A DNA stretch of 64,000 nt from [Lactobacillus] rogosae (lineage in GTDB: Bacteria > Bacillota > Clostridia > Lachnospirales > Lachnospiraceae): positions 62,001 to 126,000 of the forward strand of contig FONU01000007.1 of assembly GCA_900112995.1 (NCBI GenBank), read 5' to 3'. A program made the position numbers and the translations under genes. Below, piece by piece: positions 57,092-64,000 of the stretch. Every line of letters starts with the position of its first letter. The first letter of the stretch is position 1. A model generated the notes under the pieces. The model was given only the letters and a program-made list of their open reading frames with translations, did not search any database and was not told the origin of the DNA.

Positions 57092-57119
57092 ATTTTACAA
57101 CATTTTAATATTTTTTCAA
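57092..57119 (-). promoter_or_regulatory. Probable promoter of the DUF5692-like gene
   Basis: Minus-strand TTGAAA (57114-57119), 16-bp spacer, TAAAAT (57092-57097), about 45 bp before the ATG. The surrounding DNA is very A+T-rich, so chance matches are likely. Confidence 0.45.
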
Positions 57120-57187
57120 CAATTTAATCGTTTTTTCGTATAATTTTCGATAAATTTATAACAATCATTTTGTACATCCAAATACTT

Positions 57188-58675
57188 TTATTCTTCTATT
57201 TCCATTTTCTCTGATGTAATTCTAATATTGCCAACAGCTTCTTTAACCTGCTTTGCATACTCAAGGTTCTGTTCACTCATATTATGTACCTGCTCGGCAT
57301 TGACTGTTACTTCCTGCGTAACTGCTGATAACTGTGAAATATTCTCTACAATCTTATTATTAGAGTCTGAAAGACCTGCTATTTCTTTATTAACAACATC
57401 AATATGCTCTATAAGTGTTTCTATATTCTTGTTAAGCTGTTCAAATGTATGTGCCGCTTCAATTATTCTCTCGCCCTGCTCTTTAGTTGCCTCAACGGAA
57501 GAATTAACAGATACAACAACTTCATCTGCATTATCATTAAGTTCATTAGTTATCTTAGTAATATCTTCTGTAAAATTCTTTGTCTGTTCTGCTAACTGTC
57601 TTATCTGCTCAGCAACAACCGCAAAGCCTCTTCCTGCTTCACCAGCTCTTGCACTTTCAATTGAAGCATTAAGTGCTAAAAGGTTAGTCTGGCTTGATAT
57701 ATTAAGTATCATTCCAGCAATATTTTCCACGTTCTTAGTCTTTTCCTGTAATCTCTGCATAGACTCAGTAACAGACTTATTAGTATCTGTTATCTGCTCA
57801 GACTGCTTTCTTAATTCGTCCATAACAACAATATTCTTCTGTATACTGTCGTTAGAATTAACAGCCAGCTCAACCATCTGATCAGAAGCCTTTCCTGTAT
57901 GTTCAATAGCCTCCTGTATAGTTGTTGTCATACTGCTCTGCTCTTCTATGCTTGTCGCTGTCATATTAGTTGCCGCAGATATCTCTTTCATACTGTTAGT
58001 TACTGTATTAGTTGTATCAACGAGTTCATTGATAAGCTTATCACTCTTCTTAGTTTCATTGCTGACAACACCTGATACCATAATTATATTATCTAAAATC
58101 TCTTTTATTCTGCTATGTTCATCTTTAGCCGAATTAACAGCATCATCATTAAACAGAATTGTTAATTTACCAACTTCCAATATAACAACACCTATAAGCA
58201 CTATCATAAATATTGAACATACTGCATTAACGTCCTGTCCATATATTCCCTTTGAAGCCTGCACAGCAGTTACAATTATGTATAAAATCAACATTCCTGC
58301 CGCAGTTCTTTTCAACGACTTCTTCTCATAATAAGGAATCTGAAGTATAAATATTCCAAGAATAGCATAACTGATAAAGCTTGCATCTGTCTGCACACCA
58401 ATTAACAGATATTCTATTCCAATCTCAATAGTTGACATAACCTTTAAATATCTTGTCGCTGTATTCTTTCTGTAAACTATGACATTAACAGCTACAAATA
58501 CAGCAATAAGTGCTGTGTTACAATACACAACTACTGATGGAATATTGTGATTAAACTGCTTCATCCACAGATAAAAAAGAAACATCAAACCAAGTAGAGA
58601 AGTCGCCACTATATAGAACCTATTCATTCTTCTGTTTCTTTCACTCACATCTGTGTATTTATATTTATCCTGCAT
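57188..58675 (-). CDS. Methyl-accepting chemotaxis protein
   Basis: 495 aa. The first 185 residues hold about six hydrophobic helices and no large extracellular sensor domain, so sensing is probably within the membrane. The cytoplasmic part is a long helical hairpin with the conserved tip [20 protein letters not shown] / [20 protein letters not shown] that contacts CheA and CheW. No HAMP domain is clear. The ATG with GGAGGAGG is used. Together with the second receptor it flanks aroK. The stimulus is unknown. Confidence 0.93.
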   Translation of the reverse strand: MQDKYKYTDVSERNRRMNRFYIVATSLLGLMFLFYLWMKQFNHNIPSVVVYCNTALIAVFVAVNVIVYRKNTATRYLKVMSTIEIGIEYLLIGVQTDASFISYAILGIFILQIPYYEKKSLKRTAAGMLILYIIVTAVQASKGIYGQDVNAVCSIFMIVLIGVVILEVGKLTILFNDDAVNSAKDEHSRIKEILDNIIMVSGVVSNETKKSDKLINELVDTTNTVTNSMKEISAATNMTATSIEEQSSMTTTIQEAIEHTGKASDQMVELAVNSNDSIQKNIVVMDELRKQSEQITDTNKSVTESMQRLQEKTKNVENIAGMILNISSQTNLLALNASIESARAGEAGRGFAVVAEQIRQLAEQTKNFTEDITKITNELNDNADEVVVSVNSSVEATKEQGERIIEAAHTFEQLNKNIETLIEHIDVVNKEIAGLSDSNNKIVENISQLSAVTQEVTVNAEQVHNMSEQNLEYAKQVKEAVGNIRITSEKMEIEE

Positions 58676-58772
58676 TAAAAAAATACCTCCTCCGTATGTT
58701 ACTATCTTTAATAGTACCACAAAAGGAGATATTTTTCTATAGTTTTATAATTATTTCAATTATTTCTCACTT

Positions 58773-59282
58773 TTATATCAGCTTTGTAAGCTTCTTATAC
58801 ATATCCTCAACAATCATTCTTATATCACGGCCCTCCTGAACAATTGTTATATCTGCATATTTCTCATAGAGCCTTTTTCTGTCCTCAAAGATTTCTTCTA
58901 CTGTAGACTTGCCGTTGGATACAACACCTCTTTCTTTAAGGCTCCCTAATCTGCTCTCAAGCTCTTTTTCTGAAACTTTTAAATATATAACTGTTCCTAT
59001 CTGCTTAAAATGCTCCATAGCCTCATCTCCATATACAGCACTTCCACCTGTTGCTATAATTGTATGCTCTGGAGATATTAAACAATTCACATCATTCTCA
59101 ATCTTAATAAAGCCAGTATCGCCATTTTCTTCTATAAGCTGCTCAAGCGTCTTTTTATATGTATCCTGAATCACAATATCAGAGTCTATAAATGAATATC
59201 CTATCTTCTTGGCAAGTACAACTCCAAGTGTGCTTTTACCGCTTCCCGGCATACCTATAAGTATAATATTGTTCTTTGACAT
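58773..59282 (-). CDS. aroK: Shikimate kinase
   Basis: 169 aa P-loop kinase phosphorylating shikimate in chorismate synthesis. Walker A LIGMPGSGKSTLGVVLA; shikimate-binding FIDSDIVIQ (Asp pair), FIKIENDV (the usual FRxxE is FIKIE, so the conserved Arg is replaced), ATGGSAVYGDEA (GGG motif reads GGS). These substitutions raise the possibility of a divergent or different small-molecule kinase. Start chosen at the ATG with AGGAG; it lies between two chemoreceptor genes. Confidence 0.85.
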   Translation of the reverse strand: MSKNNIILIGMPGSGKSTLGVVLAKKIGYSFIDSDIVIQDTYKKTLEQLIEENGDTGFIKIENDVNCLISPEHTIIATGGSAVYGDEAMEHFKQIGTVIYLKVSEKELESRLGSLKERGVVSNGKSTVEEIFEDRKRLYEKYADITIVQEGRDIRMIVEDMYKKLTKLI

Positions 59283-59333
59283 TTTACTCCTCGTTCCTTC
59301 CTGCAACTTAACTCAGCGTTACAGTACTATTCT

Positions 59334-60842
59334 CTATTCGTCTTTACTGTCTATTATCATCTGCAAAATGCTGACTTCTTTCATTACATCATCTAAAAGA
59401 TTATTAATATTCCTGCTTCCATTAATAGTCTTATTACTGAGTTCCTGTGTATTCTCTGTGTTGGCAAGAAGCTCTTCACTGAATGCACTAAGGCTTTCTA
59501 TCTGCTGTGTAATCTCATTGTTGCTTGTTGTGATATTATCCATATAATTGTATTCTTCGTCTATCTTTACCTGAATATCCCTTATGTCATCTCTTATCGC
59601 ATCAAATGATTTCTTTGACTGGTTCACTAATTCCATCTGGTTCTCATTGGCCGAAAGAAGATTATTAACACTAAACCCAGCTTTCTCAGCCTGCTCTGCC
59701 AGTGCTACGATAATATTCTCTATCTCCTCTGTTGACTTTTGTGTCTCCTCTGCAAGCTGCTTAATCTGCTGTGCAACTACTGCAAAACCTGCTCCTGCCT
59801 CACCTGCTCTCGCAGCTTCTATGCTTGCATTAAGTGCAAGGAGTGCTGTCTGTCTTGTAATTCCGTTAATCATTCCAAGAATCACTTTAGCTTCTTCTGT
59901 CTTAGCTGTAAGCTCATTCATAGCACCACTTACATCACTGCCAATATCACTGCTGTTCTTTGATACATTTTCAAGCTGTTCCATATTGATATTGCCTGTC
60001 TTAGTAATATCTGTTGTTGTATCGAACTGCTTCTTGATATCCTCAATAATCGTTCTTGCATTCTCTGTAAGCTCCCCAATACTCTCTGTCATCTCAAGCT
60101 GGTTCTGCACTGTTCCTGCAAGCTCATTAGCACCTGATACCATCTGTGATACTGCAAGCTGGCTTCCTTCCGCCTGTTCCTGCATATTCTTTGACTCATC
60201 ATTGATATTGTCAATCTCTTTGCAGAGGTTATCATTAGCTTTGATTATCTTATCAAGCATATCATCAGTCTTAGCCTTCTCTGCTTCAATTGTCTCAAGC
60301 TTATAAGCTGATATATGTCCAAGTACATCTGTTGTAATATAAGAAAATGCTACAACAAGTGTCATAAATGCAATCTGTATTTCATAATCAACCATATCAC
60401 TGCTTGTTATTCCAACATTAACATATTGGATAATAATATATACAATATTAATAAGTGCACTTGCAATACCAACCTTTAAGGTATACTTTTTATCTGCAAA
60501 CATAGATATTGCAATTATCATAGGAATTGCATAAGTAAATGAAAGAATACTTACTGATGTCCATAATACAAAGGCATATAATATTCCATAGCCTATTGCC
60601 GTAATTGACCTGACTATTTTACTCTCAGCATTTTTCTTATATGCGAATGCTGCCATAATAACCGGCACAATAAGAATAATCGAAAATACAAACACATATC
60701 CTGCCGTTCTATTTCCCTTAACAAGTTCCATTATATATGCCGCCAAAAGTACCATTGATATAATCAAGTAGCACTGCAGCAACTTTTTATTAACATAGCT
60801 TTTTTCGTTTAAATTGTTACCATCCTTAGTGTCTTTAGCCAT
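59334..60842 (-). CDS. Methyl-accepting chemotaxis protein
   Basis: 502 aa. N-terminal half: six or so hydrophobic helices (about 25-175) without an extracellular domain, the same architecture as the other receptor. Cytoplasmic signalling hairpin with the tip [20 protein letters not shown] / [20 protein letters not shown]. No HAMP seen. The ATG with GGAGG eight bases upstream is used; another ATG five codons earlier overlaps that RBS. It is 51 bp upstream of aroK on the same strand. Confidence 0.93.
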   Translation of the reverse strand: MAKDTKDGNNLNEKSYVNKKLLQCYLIISMVLLAAYIMELVKGNRTAGYVFVFSIILIVPVIMAAFAYKKNAESKIVRSITAIGYGILYAFVLWTSVSILSFTYAIPMIIAISMFADKKYTLKVGIASALINIVYIIIQYVNVGITSSDMVDYEIQIAFMTLVVAFSYITTDVLGHISAYKLETIEAEKAKTDDMLDKIIKANDNLCKEIDNINDESKNMQEQAEGSQLAVSQMVSGANELAGTVQNQLEMTESIGELTENARTIIEDIKKQFDTTTDITKTGNINMEQLENVSKNSSDIGSDVSGAMNELTAKTEEAKVILGMINGITRQTALLALNASIEAARAGEAGAGFAVVAQQIKQLAEETQKSTEEIENIIVALAEQAEKAGFSVNNLLSANENQMELVNQSKKSFDAIRDDIRDIQVKIDEEYNYMDNITTSNNEITQQIESLSAFSEELLANTENTQELSNKTINGSRNINNLLDDVMKEVSILQMIIDSKDE

Positions 60843-60893
60843 GAGAAAATCCTCCATATTAATTGGCGTGAAGTTAAAAGTTACCAGTTAAGT

Positions 60894-62201
60894 TTATCTG
60901 TCTGCAGGAATTATAAATATCCATATAAGCGAGCTTATAAGAAGCATCATCGGATAGAAAAGAACCGGAAGTATCTGAAATGCTGACATCTCATAACCAA
61001 GCTCATTAACCGCTGATATAGCAACAAGCATCTGTGCTCCATAAGGAATAATCCCCTGAAATACACACGAAAATGTATCAAGAAGCGAAGCTGCTTTTCT
61101 ATTGGATATTCCATAATCTGCTGCCATCTCCTTAGCGATTGGATTAGCCATAACTATCGCTACTGTATTATTCGCTGTTGCAATATCCATAGCCCCGACC
61201 AGAAGCCCCATACCAAGCTGTCCGCCTTTCTTTCCTTTAAAGGTTCTTTTAACCCAGCCTAGAAGTGCCGTAAATCCGCCATATTCCCTTATTAAGGCAC
61301 ACATAGCAGACACAAGAATGGCAACCATACAGGTTTCAAACATTCCAGATACGCCCGAACCCATACTTGTTATTAATTCAAATACACCAATATGACCTGT
61401 CACAAGCATAATAAATGTTCCTGTTACAATTCCTATCAGCAGCACAACGAATACATTTATTCCTGCTATTCCACCAATAAGCACGAATACATATGGTATT
61501 ACCTGAACAAGATTATACTCGTGTGTTACTCTTCCTGAAATATCTGTTCCAAATGAAAGTATAAGTATAATTACAAGTGTGACAACCGCTGCCGGAAATG
61601 CAATCCAGAAGTTCTCCCTGAACTTGTCTCTCATAGCACAATCCTGTCCATTGCACGCCGCAATTGTTGTATCTGATATAAATGATAGGTTATCACCAAA
61701 CATCGCACCGCCCATAACAGATGCAACACATAGTGCCATATTAAATCCAGAAGCCTCTGATACCGCAGCCGCAATCGGTGTTATAAGCGTTATCGTCCCA
61801 ACTGATGTACCCATCGCTGTTGACACAAAACATGCAACAATAAAAAGCACTGCAACTGCAAACTTAGCTGGTATAAGATTAAGCATAAAATATGCCACAC
61901 TTTCTGCACTGCTTCTTCCAACAACACCTACAAACACACCTGCTGTCAGGAATATAAGAAGCATAGTTATAATATTCTTATCAGCAAGCCCGCCTGCCAT
62001 AATCTGTAACTTTTCATCAAAAGATACATCTCTGTTCTGTATACACGCTACAAGTATTGCCGCAAGAAATGCTACAATAATAGGTATGTTATAAAATCCC
62101 ATTGGTATCTTACATATATATTCAAATATAATGCCAAGTCCAAGGTATAGCACCAGAAATACTAAAACCGGCAATAATGCTGTTGCATTAGACTTTTTCA
62201 A
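60894..62201 (-). CDS. NhaC-family Na+/H+ antiporter
   Basis: 435 aa with eleven or twelve hydrophobic helices. The blocks FVSTAMGTSVGTITLITPIA, GGAMFGDNLSFISDTTIAA and AMDIATANNTVAIVMANPIA are the signature of the NhaC superfamily, which exchanges Na+ (or an organic acid) for H+. The start is TTG with GGAGG nine bases upstream. The leader holds a long inverted repeat that includes part of that RBS. It is followed by the second chemoreceptor 51 bp downstream. Confidence 0.92.
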   Translation of the reverse strand: MKKSNATALLPVLVFLVLYLGLGIIFEYICKIPMGFYNIPIIVAFLAAILVACIQNRDVSFDEKLQIMAGGLADKNIITMLLIFLTAGVFVGVVGRSSAESVAYFMLNLIPAKFAVAVLFIVACFVSTAMGTSVGTITLITPIAAAVSEASGFNMALCVASVMGGAMFGDNLSFISDTTIAACNGQDCAMRDKFRENFWIAFPAAVVTLVIILILSFGTDISGRVTHEYNLVQVIPYVFVLIGGIAGINVFVVLLIGIVTGTFIMLVTGHIGVFELITSMGSGVSGMFETCMVAILVSAMCALIREYGGFTALLGWVKRTFKGKKGGQLGMGLLVGAMDIATANNTVAIVMANPIAKEMAADYGISNRKAASLLDTFSCVFQGIIPYGAQMLVAISAVNELGYEMSAFQILPVLFYPMMLLISSLIWIFIIPADR

Positions 62202-62212
62202 AATAAAAATCC

Positions 62213-62269
62213 TCCAAACGTAATATATAGTTAAATTATCTTAATCTAAACTATTATATTACATTTGGA
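62213..62269 (-). promoter_or_regulatory. Leader hairpin overlapping the NhaC ribosome binding site
   Basis: Arms TCCAAACGTAATATATAGTT (62213-62232) and its near-complement at 62249-62269 differ by one mismatch and one extra base. In the minus-strand RNA the 3' arm ends in TTTGGA, the first bases of the GGAGG ribosome binding site. Confidence 0.7.
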
Positions 62270-62322
62270 AGATTAAGTATAGTGTGAAGCTGCTATATAT
62301 TAAATTTATATATTAGAATTTC

Positions 62323-62469
62323 TTAAATACCCTTGGTACTTTCATCTATTGTAGTTGAAATATCACTAATCCCTGAATTCATCTTAGCCATTGTGTTCTT
62401 TAAAGTTCTGGCATTTTCTGCGAAATTCTTTAATATTTGTGGAAAATTAATGAACTTCTTCTATAGAAA
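62323..62469 (-). pseudogene. Remnant of a chemoreceptor signalling domain
   Basis: One frame, open for about 48 codons and ending in TAA, reads near its end ARTLKNTMAKMNSGISDIST then TIDESTKGI, which is the style of the C-terminal flank of clostridial methyl-accepting chemotaxis proteins. There is no start codon with RBS and an in-frame TAG closes it upstream, so it is a fragment, left perhaps from a third receptor gene next to the two present ones. Confidence 0.6.
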
Positions 62470-62556
62470 AAGCAGGTATTCTATAGTATAATAAACTCAT
62501 ATTAAGCTAAGATTTGACATTTAATTAAGTATTTATATTAGGAATTGGGGAGTAAT

Positions 62557-63654
62557 ATGATTACTAGACATTTTATGAGAACCAGGCAGCTTAAACCAGG
62601 AATGAAGCTTGACCAGACAATTCTGGACCGTACAGGACGAAACCTCGTTATGAGAGGTTCTATTCTTGACGATTATGTAATTGACTCTCTTTTACGAATG
62701 GGCATTATGAACGTATACATACAGGAGGGTGAACCTGAACCTGATAATATCGAGCAGATGATAACTCCTGAGGCTAAGAAACATATTGAACAACTCCACA
62801 AAGATGACCCTGCCAAGGTAAAGCTTTCTGACAGTGTCAAGAAACGTGTCGCTGAAGGAATTCAATACATATATGCTAACACAGAATCTGAAAAACTCTC
62901 AGACACTGCTGACAGCATCGCTTCTAACCTGATGGACGCTATTAATGCCAACAACGCAATAGCAATTGATATAAGCACACTCAAGACAAGTGATGAATAC
63001 ACTTTCAAGCACAGTGTTGACGTGGCAACTATGGCTATGATTATCGGCAAACAACAGTGTCTGCCTGATAAGCAGATATATGAGCTTGGTGTATCCGGAC
63101 TTCTACACGATATCGGAAAGACTAAAGTACCAGCTTCAATACTTAACAAACCTGCCAGACTTACAGATGAAGAATTCGCTGTTATGAAACAGCACTCTGT
63201 ATTTGGATACCATATGTTACAGGAATGTAATGAATTTAATAACGATATATGTATGGCTGTCCTACAGCACCATGAAAAGATTAACGGCAATGGATACCCT
63301 CTTGGATTTGACGCTCCAAGAATAACTCCTTATGCAAGAATACTTGCAGTTGCCGATATATATGATGCACTTGTCACAGAACGTCCTTACAAGAAAGCAT
63401 TTTCCCAGAAAGATGCAATCGAGCTTATTATGTCTATGACAGAGGAGCTTGACATCAAGGCTATGAAAAGCTTTCTTGAGAGTATTATTCTGTACCCTGT
63501 TGACTCAATCGTGGAATTAAGCAATGGCGAGAAAGCCAAGGTTGTAAGCAACAACAACAGCTATATACTGCGCCCTACTGTAGTCGGCATAACAAGCGGT
63601 CGTGTATACAATCTTGGCGAAGATATGGATTGTGCTAATATTGTAATTATTTAA
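62557..63654 (+). CDS. HD-GYP domain protein, putative c-di-GMP phosphodiesterase
   Basis: 365 aa. N-terminal region (about 1-100) resembles DUF3391-like flanks; the HD-GYP domain (about 125-300) shows SGLLHDIGKTKVP (HD), HSVFGYHMLQ, LQHHEKINGNGYPLGF (GYP) and ADIYDALVTERPYKKAF. HD-GYP enzymes hydrolyse cyclic di-GMP. A beta-rich tail (about 310-365, VELSNGEKAKVVSNN) follows, as in clostridial members. The ATG with GGGGAG in front is used rather than an upstream TTG. Sits next to chemotaxis receptors, consistent with motility or surface control. Confidence 0.94.
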   Translation: MITRHFMRTRQLKPGMKLDQTILDRTGRNLVMRGSILDDYVIDSLLRMGIMNVYIQEGEPEPDNIEQMITPEAKKHIEQLHKDDPAKVKLSDSVKKRVAEGIQYIYANTESEKLSDTADSIASNLMDAINANNAIAIDISTLKTSDEYTFKHSVDVATMAMIIGKQQCLPDKQIYELGVSGLLHDIGKTKVPASILNKPARLTDEEFAVMKQHSVFGYHMLQECNEFNNDICMAVLQHHEKINGNGYPLGFDAPRITPYARILAVADIYDALVTERPYKKAFSQKDAIELIMSMTEELDIKAMKSFLESIILYPVDSIVELSNGEKAKVVSNNNSYILRPTVVGITSGRVYNLGEDMDCANIVII

Positions 63655-63899
63655 TATAGCCACTTTGTACGATAAGTCTCATTTAATATACAATAATTAA
63701 TATATAATAATGCAAAAAGGTCTGACATTATGCTATGTATTCTTTCCACTAGCTACAATAGAGTCTGCCTTTTAAAATGATTACTTTTTATTAAATATAA
63801 AAAAGACCAGTAAACTACTAAGAATTTACTGGTCTGATATACATTTATAAATATATATTCATAGATATATTTATAGATGTATTAATAGTTGTATTTCAA
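63655..63899. other. Non-coding region after the HD-GYP gene
   Basis: Contains an imperfect AAAAGG/CCTTTT stem (about 63714-63775) that may end the HD-GYP transcript, and the minus-strand terminator at 63798-63835. No ORF is supportable. Confidence 0.5.
63798..63835 (-). terminator. Terminator for a minus-strand gene entering from the right
   Basis: Perfect 11-bp stem AGACCAGTAAA / TTTACTGGTCT; on the minus strand six T follow. Confidence 0.85.
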
Positions 63900-63974
63900 T
63901 TAAGCTGTCTTACGTCTTTTTACAAATACGATTACACACATAGACACAACTGCAATTACTGCATATATTACAAC
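63900..63974 (-). pseudogene. C-terminal membrane-anchor fragment at the window edge
   Basis: Minus-strand frame ends VVSMCVIVFVKRRKTA before TAA: one hydrophobic helix then a basic stop-transfer tail, as at the end of many anchored surface proteins. Going upstream, the same frame hits a TAA after 25 codons, so the rest of any gene is in another frame or missing. It could be a frameshifted gene end or chance. Confidence 0.35.
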
Positions 63975-64000
63975 TTGTTATTATATATTTTATTCCTCAC

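Larger units (their letters stand above)
62202..62556. other. 355-bp region between NhaC and HD-GYP genes
   Basis: Holds the NhaC leader hairpin, a -10-like TATACT (minus, 62276-62281), a chemoreceptor remnant (minus) and a TATAAT box at 62487-62492 with no good -35 for the plus-strand gene. Confidence 0.6.

Noticed and set aside
57228-57881. 217-aa plus-strand ORF opposite the chemoreceptor
   Set aside because: Ser/Leu/Ile-rich shadow of the coiled-coil signalling domain; the same happens opposite the second receptor at 59584-60306.
1-64000. CRISPR arrays, prophage or insertion sequences
   Set aside because: No regularly spaced direct repeats, no transposase, integrase or phage structural motifs were seen in any frame.

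Overview
The window reads as chromosomal housekeeping and metabolic DNA of a low-GC, anaerobic, Gram-positive Clostridia member, most likely Lachnospiraceae. The reasons are: A+T-rich intergenic DNA, AGGAGG-type ribosome binding sites with frequent GTG/TTG starts, a six-cysteine SCIFF peptide with its radical-SAM maturase, Rex, a solo MetH activation-domain protein, fused SecDF, and CASDH/NspC polyamine genes. A pectin-type GDSL acetylesterase makes a pectin-using gut species such as Lachnospira eligens a reasonable guess, but that is inference. No rRNA, phage, insertion sequence or CRISPR array was seen.

Layout. 0-4.7 kb (minus): rex, a coiled-coil protein of unknown role, nnr (NAD(P)HX repair), alr and a MazF-type toxin without a visible antitoxin. 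4.8-9.6 kb (minus): DEAD-box helicase, MetH activation protein, metH. 9.7-13.9 kb (plus): ABC-F ATPase, HU, CYTH phosphatase, ClC transporter. 14-19.1 kb (minus): orphan lipoprotein binding protein, recJ, secDF. 19.1-22.7 kb (minus): SCIFF maturase and SCIFF peptide, AEC transporter, thiD. 22.9-23.4 kb: two divergent tRNA-Leu genes. 23.5-31.7 kb (minus): cyclophilin lipoprotein, HPr-like protein, then the protein-quality-control cluster tig-clpP-clpX-lon-engB and a small membrane protein. 32-38 kb: glutamate synthase gltB-gltD. 38.6-42.8 kb: lipid kinase, beta-CASP metallo-hydrolase, CE12-like esterase. 42.8-52.5 kb (minus): polyamine operon speA-speE-CASDH-nspC-aguA-aguB, followed by a Tet(M)-like GTPase fused to a YacP/Rae1-like NYN nuclease domain. 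52.5-53.1 kb: non-coding block with promoter, hairpins and terminator. 53.1-57 kb: rnhA, hom, an HdeD-like and a DUF5692-like membrane protein. 57.2-63.7 kb: two chemotaxis receptors flanking shikimate kinase, an NhaC antiporter, a chemoreceptor remnant and an HD-GYP protein.

How the genes work together. The polyamine cluster encodes a full arginine-agmatine-N-carbamoylputrescine-putrescine route plus carboxyspermidine dehydrogenase and decarboxylase, so spermidine can be made from aspartate semialdehyde without decarboxylated SAM. A SpeE is nevertheless present and no speD is in the window. MetH lacks its reactivation domain, which the adjacent, translationally overlapping gene supplies in trans. 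SCIFF and its maturase form a ranthipeptide unit. tig, clpP, clpX and lon cover chaperone and ATP-dependent proteolysis functions.

The most unusual object is the GTPase-NYN fusion at about 42.8-45.4 kb: a ribosome-remodelling GTPase joined to a relative of an A-site ribonuclease. Secondary points are a Shine-Dalgarno-overlapping hairpin before the NhaC gene, an HPr-like protein that keeps the regulatory Ser but lacks the catalytic His, and dense palindromes between clpP and clpX. Gene starts were set from visible ribosome binding sites and overlaps and may differ from automatic calls.
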